Counted from the first letter of the stretch, positions 39,250-47,638 are shown. The stretch: DNA of 64,000 nucleotides from CALDUY01 sp046350255 (GCA_046350255.1 JAXMAV010000015.1:1-64000), one strand, 5' to 3'. The notes: a model not told the origin generated them from the letters alone. Program-made: numbers and translations.

Positions 39250-40443
39250 TCATTCGCCCAGGCCGAGCTCGCGCACCTCGCTGCTCGTCAGTGGCTTCTC
39301 GATGGCCGGATACAGCGTGTCGCCGCAGCGCAGCCGGAAGAACTGCTTGTCGGCCTTGAAGATGAGCTGGTCCTCGTCGATGTGAACGACCTTGGCATCG
39401 AGAATGGTGTTGCGGTAGCGATCCTGCACGGCCAGTTCGCTGAGAATGCGCGTGTTGAGCTGACGCTCCCAGATCACCTTGACCGTCCGATTGCCGTCCT
39501 CGTCTTCCTCGTCGATGCGGCGCGGGCCGGTGGCCTGGTCGTACAGCGAGGCTTCCCAGCGGCGACGCTCGGGATTGTAGAACAGCGAGGTCAGCTTGAT
39601 GAAGCGCAACACATCGGCCCGATCCTCAGTCACCCGGGTCGGCCTCTCGACGGAAGGCGGCGGTGCCGGCGGCGGAGTCACTCCCGTGAACATGTTGCGT
39701 TTTTCCATCCGGGCGTAGTCGCGGCCGGGCTCGGCCAGGACGCGCGGCGGATAAGCCAGCTTCCCCGGGAACAGGGCTGTGCGCTCCTCGGCGCCGGCCA
39801 CCATCAGCGCCTCGACTACCAGGTTCACCTCCAGCTGGCTCTCGCTGCCACGGCGCGAGGACGACGATCCCCCCGTAGCCGTCCCCACGTTGATCGTGCG
39901 AACCTGATGCAACAACGGTGTCTTGTGGAACTCGCGCAGCGCGCGCACGATGTTGTCCTTCGAGCCCTTGGCGTTCACTCCGAAGGCCAGCCGTTCGTAG
40001 AGCGGCTCCTTCCCTTTCGGCACCACCAGGGTGCTACGGCGGTCGGGCTGCCGCGGCGCGATGACGATTGAGTCACTGCGAAAGCCACTGGAGCGGAGCA
40101 GTTCGCTGAGATAGCGTTCGTACTCCACCTGCATCTGGGCGATGTGCTTGCGCTTCTGCTCCTCGAGCGGAACGCCCAGCTTCTTGCTCTCCGGATCGCG
40201 CGGCGGCAGGCTGATCTTCTGCCACTGACTCAGCCGGGGATTGACACGCAGCAACGACTCAATTTGACTTTGTTCCTCGGCCAGTTCGGCCTGACGCTTG
40301 TTCCGCGACTCCTCGGCCAGACGCAGCTGCTCGCGGACCTCGCTGATGGGCTCATACACGAATAGATGGAAGGCGAACCCTCCCCCCACCACCACGAGGA
40401 GAACGATCAGGGTCGTCGCCAGGATTCTCTCGCGCCTCGACAT
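39250..40443 (-). CDS. PilO-like inner-membrane protein with PilP-like C-terminus
   Basis: 397 residues from the ATG at 40443 (GAAGGGG upstream). The in-frame Arg-rich extension before it is only the reverse of the K/E repeat in the previous gene. One transmembrane helix (about 8-27: ILATTLIVLLVVVGGGFAF) is followed by a coiled coil (about 35-65) and an alpha/beta domain of PilO type. From about 280 a Pro-rich linker and a small beta domain follow (MFTGVTPPP, then VVHIDEDQLIFKADKQFFRLRCGDTL), which resembles PilP/GspC. The PilO-PilP fusion is an inference from order and pattern. It sits 19 bp after the PilM-PilN-like gene. Confidence 0.75.
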   Translation of the reverse strand: MSRRERILATTLIVLLVVVGGGFAFHLFVYEPISEVREQLRLAEESRNKRQAELAEEQSQIESLLRVNPRLSQWQKISLPPRDPESKKLGVPLEEQKRKHIAQMQVEYERYLSELLRSSGFRSDSIVIAPRQPDRRSTLVVPKGKEPLYERLAFGVNAKGSKDNIVRALREFHKTPLLHQVRTINVGTATGGSSSSRRGSESQLEVNLVVEALMVAGAEERTALFPGKLAYPPRVLAEPGRDYARMEKRNMFTGVTPPPAPPPSVERPTRVTEDRADVLRFIKLTSLFYNPERRRWEASLYDQATGPRRIDEEDEDGNRTVKVIWERQLNTRILSELAVQDRYRNTILDAKVVHIDEDQLIFKADKQFFRLRCGDTLYPAIEKPLTSSEVRELGLGE

Positions 40444-40462
40444 GTGCTTCTTCCCCTTCCGT

Positions 40463-42214
40463 TCAATCTTCTTCCGCGTCCGACCGCTTCTTTTCTGTCC
40501 GGTCCGACTTGCCCGATTTATCCGACTTGCTCGACCGGTCCGACTTGCTCCGGGGGTCCTTGCTGTCCTTCTCCTTCTCCTTCTCCTTCTCCTTCTCCTT
40601 GTACTTCTCCTTGGAGGGGCCAACCTTCTCCTCGGGCTCTTCCTCCTTCGATTTTGACACCGAGCTAGAGGGACGCGCAGGCGCCTTTTCCTCCTTGATC
40701 AGGGCCTTGTAGTCCGAGGGAGACCGTCGCTCGAAGTAGACCACCAGAGTAAACTCGTCCTTCTCGACCTTGGGCGCCTCGGTGCTGTAGAACCCCTCCT
40801 TGTTGAACTGCGACACCAGCTGGTCGAGCGGCCGGCGGGGGTTGCTGGAACTCAGCAGCTTGCCCTTGAGCGTGGCCTTGGCCACGGCACGCGATTTGGG
40901 GTTGCGCGTCAGAGGCTCGGCGTTGATGTTGGTGATGCGCAGAGCGTTGACGTCGGGGATGCGGGCCGTTAGCTCGTACAACTCGTCGAGCCAGACGACG
41001 GTATCCCACTCCTCGATGGCCTTGAGACGCTTGCCATTCTCTCGCGATTCGTTCAGCTGTTTTTCCAGAGCGGCGCGCTGCGATTCGAGCTGGTCGAGAT
41101 CGGCGGCCCAGGACGCATGCAGGACGCGCCCCAGGGCAAACAGACCGACGAATAACGCCACGGCGATCAGCACGCCCAGGCGGATCAGACGGTAGTTGGG
41201 GTTCGTCACCGCGCGTGGCTGACGCGGAGCGACAAAGTTGACCGGCAATGCGTTGGCGGAGGCCTGCAGATGCAGGAGCCCCATCGCCCCGGCGAAGGTG
41301 CCCCGGGTGGTCACGGGAAGCGAGGACACCTCTCCCGTCGATCCCGTGCCGGCGTCCGTGGCTCCGGAGCCAGCGGCCGCTCCCTCAGCAGCTTCGCCTG
41401 CCTCGTTCCCGGCGAAGGGGTCGAAGAAATAGGTGGGCTGTTCGAGGTGTTCACCCAGGCGCTGACGTAATTCGGCCGCGCCATGACCGGTGACGTAGAC
41501 CGCCACCACGGGCTGGTTCGGCAGCTGCCCGCCGTGGACGGCACTGTTTCGACGAATCTCGCCCGCCAGGTTGGGGCCATTCGGCACGGCCCGGGTGAGC
41601 AGGAACGTCTCGCCCCGCAGAATGCTGATCTCCGCCAGTTTCTCGCCGATGTTGACGACAGCGATGATGCCATCCGGTGGAGTCGGAGCCGGCGTCACCA
41701 CGGTGGTGCCCAGCACCTTGCGCAGACAGGCCGCCACGCCCAGGACACGCGGACACAGGCCAGCCAGTTTCAGCCCGGCCGCCTCGCACAGCAGGCTGTA
41801 AGCCGACAGTTGCTCCTTGCGGATGACCAGGGCAATGGCCTTCTGCTCTCCGCCCGGTGTACCACCCGCGGTCACGTAATCGATGACGACGTCGTCGGCG
41901 GCGTCGGTCAGCTCCTTCACGGTCTGAAAGCGGACAATGGCCGGCTCCTCGGCGGCCGGCACCGCAGGGAAGCGGATGTCCTTCACGATCATGCGATCGC
42001 GGCCGACACAGGCCAGGACCGGAGCGGGCGGGATATTCAGCGTGCGCAGGCGCTCCTTCAGCGATTTGCCCAGTTCCTCGGCCACGGCCGGGTTAGGCAG
42101 CTGGGTGTCGCGCCACAGGCCCACGCGCTTGATCCGCACCACTCCCTTGTGGATCTCGGCGGCCACGACGTGTAACTGGTTCTGATCCCAGTCGAGAGCA
42201 AGGAAGCGTGCCAC
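40463..42214 (-). CDS. PilM-PilN-like fusion protein with Lys/Glu-rich tail
   Basis: 583 residues from the GTG at 42214 (GGTGAG 9 bases upstream); a GTG at 42268 would add 18 residues without a clear ribosome site. The N-terminal part (about 1-330) is an actin-like ATPase-fold PilM domain (FLALDWDQNQLHVVAAE; AVVNIGEKLAEISILRG). A transmembrane helix at about 350-372 (LIRLGVLIAVALFVGLFAL) is followed by the PilN-type coiled coil and small domain. In most type IV pilus systems PilM and PilN are separate proteins. The tail (about 512-583) is almost only Lys, Glu, Ser and Asp. It should link the cytoplasmic PilM ring to the periplasmic PilN/PilO frame. Confidence 0.85.
   Translation of the reverse strand: MARFLALDWDQNQLHVVAAEIHKGVVRIKRVGLWRDTQLPNPAVAEELGKSLKERLRTLNIPPAPVLACVGRDRMIVKDIRFPAVPAAEEPAIVRFQTVKELTDAADDVVIDYVTAGGTPGGEQKAIALVIRKEQLSAYSLLCEAAGLKLAGLCPRVLGVAACLRKVLGTTVVTPAPTPPDGIIAVVNIGEKLAEISILRGETFLLTRAVPNGPNLAGEIRRNSAVHGGQLPNQPVVAVYVTGHGAAELRQRLGEHLEQPTYFFDPFAGNEAGEAAEGAAAGSGATDAGTGSTGEVSSLPVTTRGTFAGAMGLLHLQASANALPVNFVAPRQPRAVTNPNYRLIRLGVLIAVALFVGLFALGRVLHASWAADLDQLESQRAALEKQLNESRENGKRLKAIEEWDTVVWLDELYELTARIPDVNALRITNINAEPLTRNPKSRAVAKATLKGKLLSSSNPRRPLDQLVSQFNKEGFYSTEAPKVEKDEFTLVVYFERRSPSDYKALIKEEKAPARPSSSVSKSKEEEPEEKVGPSKEKYKEKEKEKEKEKDSKDPRSKSDRSSKSDKSGKSDRTEKKRSDAEED
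40567..40600. repeat. hexamer tandem repeat (CCTTCT)
   Basis: About 5.7 copies of CCTTCT. It encodes the alternating Lys-Glu run in the tail of the PilM-PilN-like protein. Copy-number change would keep the frame. Confidence 0.9.
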
Positions 42215-42322
42215 GGGGGGAGTCTCACCGAAAGAGTAGAGGCGGGCCGCGGGGGTAGAATCCCCCACCGCAACTCTACCACGTTGGAAATTAAGGAACC
42301 ATGAGTAGACCAGGCAGGTGGG

Positions 42323-42343
42323 GCAACCCGGCCGGCCGGTTGC
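42323..42343. other. GC-rich hairpin between polX and the PilM-PilN gene
   Basis: GCAACC (42323-42328) pairs with GGTTGC (42338-42343) around a CCGG-rich loop. It lies in the 168-bp gap after the polX stop. There is no T run, so a terminator role is unproven. Confidence 0.4.
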
Positions 42344-42382
42344 GCCGGTGGGGCGGAATGCAGCAAGGCCGCGGGGAGCGAC

Positions 42383-44143
42383 TCACTCGCCCGCGGCGGC
42401 CTGTTTGCGCTCGGCGAAGTAGCGGGACACCTCGGCGAGGGGGCGGGTGTTGAACACGTGCTGTTTCTCGAGCCAGCCGCGCCGGGCGACCTCGACCCCG
42501 TGGACGAAGTTCGCCAGGCCGTGGGTGCTGTGCGCATCCGGGTTGATCACCAGCGTCACCCCCATCGCCCGGGCGCGCTTGCAGTGGACCCAGTCCAGGT
42601 CGAGCCGGTGCGGATCGGCGTTGATCTCGATCATGCAGCCGGAGGCAGCCGCCGCCTCCAGAATCGCCTCCAGATCCACCTGGTAGCCCTCCCGGCGCAG
42701 CAGCAACCGCCCGGTCGAATGGCCGAGCATGGTCACCAGGGGATGCCGGATGGCCCGGATGATCCGCTCGGTCTGCTGCTCGCGCGGGAGCTGGAAGTGC
42801 GTATGCACGCTGGCCACCACGTAGTCGAAACTGGTCAGCAACTCCTCGTCGTAATCCAGTGATCCATCGAGGAGGATGTCGCACTCGGTGCCCTTGAAGA
42901 GGTGGATGCCCTTGAGACGCTTGTTGAGCGCGTCGATCTCCCTGTGCTGCTGGCGCACCCGGGCGGGAGAGAGTCCGTTGGCGATGGTCAGCGACTGGGA
43001 GTGATCGCCGATGCCGAGATACTTCAGCCCCAGATGCTGGGCCGCCAGAGCCATCTCCTCGAGGGTATTGGCGCCGTCGCTATAAGTGGTGTGGTTGTGG
43101 AAGACCCCCTGGATGTCGTCCACCTCGATCAATGGTGGTAGGCCATCGCTGGCGGCCAGGTCCATCTCGCCGGTGTCCTCGCGCATCTCCGGAGGAATGT
43201 ACGCCAGATCAAGGGCCCGGAAGATGTCGGCCTCGCTGCGGGCCCGGACGTGCTTGCTCTCGCCCTCCAGGCCATACTCGTTCAGCTTCAATCCGTAGCG
43301 CTGGGCACGGATGCGCATGGCGATCCCATGCTCCTTGCTGCCGGTAAAGTAGTGCAGGGCGAAGGGAAACTGCTCGGGAGAGACGACGCGCAGATCGGCG
43401 TTCATCGTGATCTGACTGCCCGAGGGAAGCAGCTTCTTGATCACCACACTCGACCGCGTGTCGCCCTGCCCGGTGATCTGCACCACACCCGGCAGCGAGA
43501 CGAACCTCTCCATCAGAGGGCCGGTGTCGCCGACACCGGCAATCAGGACATCGATATCCTTGATGGTTTCCTTGCGCCGGCGGATGCTGCCGCACACCTC
43601 GATCTGCTGGACGCCCGGCAACTCGCGCAGGGCGGCAACGATGGTGTCGGCCACGGCCAGCGCCTGGTCGAGCCGGACGCGCCCGGCCATCTGGCGCAGC
43701 GATTCCAGCCCTTCGAGGATCTTCTCCTGGGTGCGCTTGCCGAACCCCTTGAGGCCAGCCACCTGCCCCGCCTCGCAGGCAATTCGCAGCTTCTCCAGCG
43801 TGTCGATGCCCAGCTCCTTGTGCAGGGCGATGACCTTCTTGGGCCCCAGCCCCGGCACGCGGAGTATCTCCACTAGCCCCGGCGGGGTTTTCGCCTTGAG
43901 ATCGTCGTAGAACGGCAGCCGGCCCGTGGTCATCAGCGTGGTGATTTTCTCGCGGAGTGTGTCGCCGATGCCGGCCACCTCGGTCAGGCGATTGGTGCGG
44001 ACCATCTCGGCCAGGTCGCCCTCCATCTGGAGGATGGCCCGGGCCCCGTTGTGGTAGGCATTGACGCGAAAGCTGCTTTCCCCCTGAAGTTCCAGCAAAG
44101 TCCCTATCTCCGCCAGAATGCCTGCAACCTGCTCTCGGTCCAT
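42383..44143 (-). CDS. polX: DNA polymerase/3'-5' exonuclease PolX
   Basis: 586 residues from the ATG at 44143, the normal length. A family X repair polymerase: N-terminal 8-kDa-like and helix-hairpin-helix region (VAGIGDTLREKI, VPGLGPKKV, LKGFGKRTQ), the nucleotidyltransferase site (CGSIRRRKETIKDIDVLI with the Asp pair, and a third Asp in NADLRVV), then a C-terminal PHP domain (about 345-575) with metal ligands HNHTTYSDG, GIGDHS, VASVHTHF, GHSTGR and NPDAHS. It should fill short gaps in base-excision or end repair with a metal-dependent 3'-5' exonuclease. It is divergent from cysH. Confidence 0.96.
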   Translation of the reverse strand: MDREQVAGILAEIGTLLELQGESSFRVNAYHNGARAILQMEGDLAEMVRTNRLTEVAGIGDTLREKITTLMTTGRLPFYDDLKAKTPPGLVEILRVPGLGPKKVIALHKELGIDTLEKLRIACEAGQVAGLKGFGKRTQEKILEGLESLRQMAGRVRLDQALAVADTIVAALRELPGVQQIEVCGSIRRRKETIKDIDVLIAGVGDTGPLMERFVSLPGVVQITGQGDTRSSVVIKKLLPSGSQITMNADLRVVSPEQFPFALHYFTGSKEHGIAMRIRAQRYGLKLNEYGLEGESKHVRARSEADIFRALDLAYIPPEMREDTGEMDLAASDGLPPLIEVDDIQGVFHNHTTYSDGANTLEEMALAAQHLGLKYLGIGDHSQSLTIANGLSPARVRQQHREIDALNKRLKGIHLFKGTECDILLDGSLDYDEELLTSFDYVVASVHTHFQLPREQQTERIIRAIRHPLVTMLGHSTGRLLLRREGYQVDLEAILEAAAASGCMIEINADPHRLDLDWVHCKRARAMGVTLVINPDAHSTHGLANFVHGVEVARRGWLEKQHVFNTRPLAEVSRYFAERKQAAAGE

Positions 44144-44238
44144 GGCCGTCACTCCCGTTCCAGACGACAAGATCGCTCCTGGAGCATACCGCCTGACCAC
44201 ACCTGCCAGCAAGCATGGCAGAGGGAACCCGCCCCCGC

Positions 44239-44266
44239 TTGACGAAATCATGATCAACCTGATAAT
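44239..44266 (+). promoter_or_regulatory. promoter of cysH with overlapping inverted repeat
   Basis: TTGACG (44239-44244), a 16-bp spacer, then GATAAT (44261-44266), 39 bases before the ATG. Across the spacer and -10 lies an imperfect dyad, ATGATCA (44250-44256) and TGATAATCAT (44260-44269). An Rrf2-type regulator is encoded two genes on and could bind here (inference). Confidence 0.5.
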
Positions 44267-44304
44267 CATGCTTAGAGGCAGAAAAGAGACCAGGAGAGCG
44301 GCGG

Positions 44305-45027
44305 ATGACTGGGGTGATGAGCGCGGAAGCGATCGCGGCGGCCAGTAGCCGGCTTGAAGGAAGTAGTCCTCAGACGATTCTTCAGTGGGCGGTCGAGCAG
44401 TTTCATCCTCGGTTGACCATGGCGACGGCGTTCGGGGCGGAAGGCTGCTGCATCATCCATATGCTGGCGGAGATTGAACCCCGGGTGCGCATCTTCAACC
44501 TCGACACCGGCTACCAGTTTGCCGAGACACTCGAGCTGCGCGAGCGCATTCTGCGACGGTACGGCATCGCCGTCGAGATGGTGCAGCCTGATCTGACCGT
44601 GCGAGAGTACGAGGCGGAACACGGCGGGCCGCTATATAGCATTCGCCCCGACCAGTGCTGTTACGACCGCAAGATCGTGCCGTTGCAACGTACCCTGGTG
44701 GGATACGACGCCTGGATCAGCGCCATCCGCCGCGACCAGACCGAACACCGGGCCCGGGCGGGCATCGTGCAGTGGGATGCGAAGTTCTCTCTGGTGAAGG
44801 TGAACCCGCTGCTGGGCTGGACCAAGAGCGATGTCTGGCGCTTCGTGCTGGACAACGACATTCCCTACAACCCCCTGCACGACCAGGGCTATCCCAGCAT
44901 CGGCTGCTGGCCCTGCACCGCGGCGGTGGGCCAGGGTGGGGACGACCGAGACGGAAGGTGGGCCGGCTCCGCCAAGAAGGAGTGCGGCCTGCATGTGATC
45001 GAAGTAAACGACGGTGGAGGCATCTGA
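44305..45027 (+). CDS. cysH: assimilatory adenylyl-sulfate (APS) reductase
   Basis: 240 residues, with AGGAG before the ATG. It reduces activated sulfate to sulfite for cysteine synthesis. The iron-sulfur cysteines that mark APS rather than PAPS reductases are present: a CC pair in RPDQCCYDRK (about 113) and a CxxC in SIGCWPCT. The catalytic Cys is in the C-terminal KKECGLH. The ATP-pyrophosphatase-like fold starts with MATAFGAEG. No other sulfur-assimilation gene is adjacent; the next gene is an Rrf2 regulator. Confidence 0.94.
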   Translation: MTGVMSAEAIAAASSRLEGSSPQTILQWAVEQFHPRLTMATAFGAEGCCIIHMLAEIEPRVRIFNLDTGYQFAETLELRERILRRYGIAVEMVQPDLTVREYEAEHGGPLYSIRPDQCCYDRKIVPLQRTLVGYDAWISAIRRDQTEHRARAGIVQWDAKFSLVKVNPLLGWTKSDVWRFVLDNDIPYNPLHDQGYPSIGCWPCTAAVGQGGDDRDGRWAGSAKKECGLHVIEVNDGGGI

Positions 45028-45068
45028 GCGCCGCGCCTGCCGGGGGTGGCGCCAACCAGTGCGAACTC

Positions 45069-45503
45069 ATGCGAATATCCGCCAAGGCCGAATATGCCTG
45101 TGCTGCGATGCTGGAGCTGGCCGGATCATACTCAGATCCGCAGCCGGTCCGCATCAAGGCGATCGCCGACGCCCAGGGAATCTCCGCGCGTTTCCTGGTG
45201 CAAATCTTGCTCCAACTGAAGACCGCCGGGCTGGTGGCCAGCATCCGAGGCGCCTCGGGTGGCTATCAGCTGGCCCGGGCCCCCGAGGCTATCACCCTGG
45301 CGTCGATCATCACCGCCATCGATGATCGCACGCTCGCACCGCGCTCCGCCCTCAGCACCATGAGCCGGACGCCGGCCATCGAGGTACTATTGAGCGTGTG
45401 GAACGAGGTGCAACATCTGGAGCAGAAGATGCTCGAGAAGCTGACCCTGGCCGAGCTCCTTCGCCGCTCGCAGATCGGCAACGATCTCAGCTACCAGATC
45501 TGA
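45069..45503 (+). CDS. Rrf2 family transcriptional regulator
   Basis: 144 residues from the ATG at 45069. A winged helix-turn-helix spans about 1-65 (MRISAKAEYACAAMLELA; ISARFLVQILLQLKTAGLV; the wing SIRGASGGYQLAR). The RGxxGGYxLAR wing is the family hallmark. The three clustered cysteines that hold Fe-S in IscR/NsrR are not present, so it more resembles CymR-type members. Placed 41 bp after cysH, it probably controls sulfur assimilation (inference). It ends 14 bp from the convergent mutY. Confidence 0.92.
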   Translation: MRISAKAEYACAAMLELAGSYSDPQPVRIKAIADAQGISARFLVQILLQLKTAGLVASIRGASGGYQLARAPEAITLASIITAIDDRTLAPRSALSTMSRTPAIEVLLSVWNEVQHLEQKMLEKLTLAELLRRSQIGNDLSYQI

Positions 45504-45517
45504 TCGGCCTCGCGGTC

Positions 45518-46651
45518 CTAAAAGAGGCGCAGCTGCCGCTCGGCGTTGATCAGCCGGGCCAGCCGGCGCTGTGGCGAGCTGACGGGGAACTGCCCCAACT
45601 CGTCCGGGCCGACCCAGCGCGCCTCGGCATGAAACGGGTTGACCACGTCGCCGGCGCTCCAGCAGGCTTCGAGGCAGGTCAACGTGATGCTGTAGCGGGT
45701 AATGCCGTGCCGGATCGTCCCCAGTTCCGCGCCGGGAGTGATGGTCAAGCCACAGCTTTCGCGAGCCAGCCGATGGGCGGCCTGGTCGAGCGGCTCGTCA
45801 GCGGCGAGTTCGACATGTGGGAACTCCCAGAGGTTGGCCCAGCGGGTGGCGTCTGGAGGTCGTCGCAGGAACAGCACTGTCCCAGCGCGGCGAATGATCA
45901 GGGCAAGCTCGCGCACCAGCACGGGAGGTGACGCCGGTACACGTGCCGGGTAGTCTTCGGGGCGGCCCGAGGCAAACGCTGCGCAGCGCGGCCGAAGCGG
46001 ACAGCTGGAGCAATCGGGTTGTTCCGGAGTGCAGACCAGGGCACCTAGCTCCATGAGCCCCTGGTTGAAGTCGCCGACCTGGCGAGAAGGCAAGATCGCC
46101 TCGGCGGCGCCCCAGAGCCAGCGGCGTGCGCTCGTCTGGGTAGGATCTTCGACCCGGCCAAACATTCGGCTGAGCAGGCGAATGGTGTTCGCTTCCAGAA
46201 TGGGCAGACGCAGATCGAATGCCTGCGAGAGAATGGCGTTGCGCGTGTATTCTCCCAGGCCCGGGACGCCGGTCAGTTCAGCGACGGTCGCGGGGAAAAC
46301 GCCGGGGTTTCGCTCGTGGAGCAACCGGGCCGCCTGGAGGAGGAACCGGGCGCGGCGGTAATAGCCTAGCCCTTCCCACAGACGCAGCACTTCCTGCTCG
46401 TCGGCCTGGGCGAGATCAGCCAGCGTGGGGAAGCGTTCGAGGAAGCGCTGGAAAAAGGGGATCACCGTGGCGACCTGGGTCTGCTGCAGCATGACCTCGC
46501 TGACCCAGATGCGGTAGGGGTCGCGGTTGTGCCTCCAGGGCAGATCGCGGCAATGGTCGTGGAACCAGGTGAGGACGCGCGGCCCCATCCAACGGTTTAG
46601 ACGAAGCGCTGCCTCGGGCAGTTCGCCCCGGGCAGTCGATCGACGAGTCAA
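45518..46651 (-). CDS. mutY: A/G-specific adenine glycosylase MutY (variant active site)
   Basis: 377 residues from a TTG at 46651; an ATG at 46588 would trim 21 residues and still keep the core. It removes adenine mispaired with 8-oxoguanine. Seen: the catalytic Glu in SEVMLQQTQV (Glu52), the helix-hairpin-helix GVPGLGEYTRNAIL (128-141), the Fe-S cluster cysteines with C-x6-C-x2-C-x5-C spacing (from CTPEQPDC), and a C-terminal NUDIX-like domain for 8-oxoG recognition. The position of the catalytic Asp (E. coli Asp138, in PILDGN) reads PILEAN, that is Glu153. It follows the FHA gene by 28 bp on the minus strand. Confidence 0.93.
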   Translation of the reverse strand: MTRRSTARGELPEAALRLNRWMGPRVLTWFHDHCRDLPWRHNRDPYRIWVSEVMLQQTQVATVIPFFQRFLERFPTLADLAQADEQEVLRLWEGLGYYRRARFLLQAARLLHERNPGVFPATVAELTGVPGLGEYTRNAILSQAFDLRLPILEANTIRLLSRMFGRVEDPTQTSARRWLWGAAEAILPSRQVGDFNQGLMELGALVCTPEQPDCSSCPLRPRCAAFASGRPEDYPARVPASPPVLVRELALIIRRAGTVLFLRRPPDATRWANLWEFPHVELAADEPLDQAAHRLARESCGLTITPGAELGTIRHGITRYSITLTCLEACWSAGDVVNPFHAEARWVGPDELGQFPVSSPQRRLARLINAERQLRLF

Positions 46652-46679
46652 GCCAGCAGCTCCGATCCAGGGGAGGAAA

Positions 46680-47384
46680 TCAGGTGCGCGGACGCTTGGT
46701 CATCTTCTCGAGGATGCGCGCCGCAGCGCTGCGGGTATCGCCCACCGAGGAAGCGGGCTTGGCGCCCCCTGCCTTGTCGTCAGGCTTTGCTCCGCCCGCC
46801 ATGATCTCGGGAGGCACCTTCAGGTCGAACACGGTGCTTCCCTCAGGGACCGAGGCGTTTTCGCCGCTGCTGGGCGAGGCGTCGCCGTCGTCCAGGGAAA
46901 GCAACATGGCGGCAATGTCGTCATCTTCGCCGGCTGGTTTGCGTGCCGTGGCCGCCAGAGGCGACGTGGCCGGAAGCGGGGTTTCGTCCTTGGCCGGGGC
47001 CGTGGGTTTGGCAGGCAGGGCACGGGTGGGTGGCGCAGGTGTCTGCCCACTGACAGCGGGACGGGTGGGTGGCACCGGCGTCGGGGAGGCTTTCAGATCG
47101 ACCCGAAACTGGATGGGCCCCACCTTGAGGAAATCGCCGTCCTTCAGTTCGCGTTCGCCCTGGACGGGTTCGTCGTTGATGAAGGTGCCGTTGGTGCTCC
47201 CAAAGTCGCGGACGAAAGCCCTGCCTTCGCGCTGCAAGATGGCGCAGTGTCGCTTACTGATCAGCGGACTGGCCGGGCGGAGCTGGCACTGAGGATCGCG
47301 GCCGATCAGGAACTGGGGCAGCTTGATCTCAAGCACTTTCCCCTCCTGCTTTCCCGCGGTCAGGACGTGCAAACCAAGTTTCAT
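46680..47384 (-). CDS. FHA domain protein with Pro/Ala-rich tail
   Basis: 234 residues from the ATG at 47384 (GAGG 7 bases upstream). An N-terminal FHA domain (about 1-95) has the phosphothreonine-binding signature: FLIGRDPQCQL, SPLISKRHCAI, and DFGSTNGTFINDE. A long Pro/Ala-rich low-complexity region follows, with a charged C-terminus. It should bind phospho-Thr peptides, perhaps made by Ser/Thr kinases such as the one at 5831. It is upstream of mutY on the same strand. Confidence 0.9.
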   Translation of the reverse strand: MKLGLHVLTAGKQEGKVLEIKLPQFLIGRDPQCQLRPASPLISKRHCAILQREGRAFVRDFGSTNGTFINDEPVQGERELKDGDFLKVGPIQFRVDLKASPTPVPPTRPAVSGQTPAPPTRALPAKPTAPAKDETPLPATSPLAATARKPAGEDDDIAAMLLSLDDGDASPSSGENASVPEGSTVFDLKVPPEIMAGGAKPDDKAGGAKPASSVGDTRSAAARILEKMTKRPRT

Positions 47385-47638
47385 CGAATGACCTCGTTCT
47401 ACAGGAAAGAGCTGGCCCTGGTGGTTCGACCGGACAACCGCCCTGGTTGTCCCCGGAACAGGTTCCGTGGGGTTGCGTCGCACCACCCTCCCGTTGCTTG
47501 CCGGTCCTCTCCTGCTTGCACGCTGATAGACCGTGGCCAGTACCTGAGGAGCTGCGGCTTCCTTGCTGCCGTGCAGCCGCTCCAGTACTCTGGGCGATAG
47601 GCTGGAACAAACTAACGGGATGGAGAGATAGTTATCAT
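47385..47638. other. divergent intergenic region, FHA gene / solute-binding lipoprotein
   Basis: 254 bp between divergent starts. It should hold promoters for both directions. I saw no clear -35/-10 pair, only a TAGTTATCATAT stretch just before the plus-strand ATG. Confidence 0.4.

Noticed and set aside
40444..40623. An Arg-rich N-terminal extension of the PilO-like protein
   Set aside because: It is an out-of-frame reading of the CCTTCT repeat in the preceding gene. The ATG at 40443 with its ribosome site is the better start.
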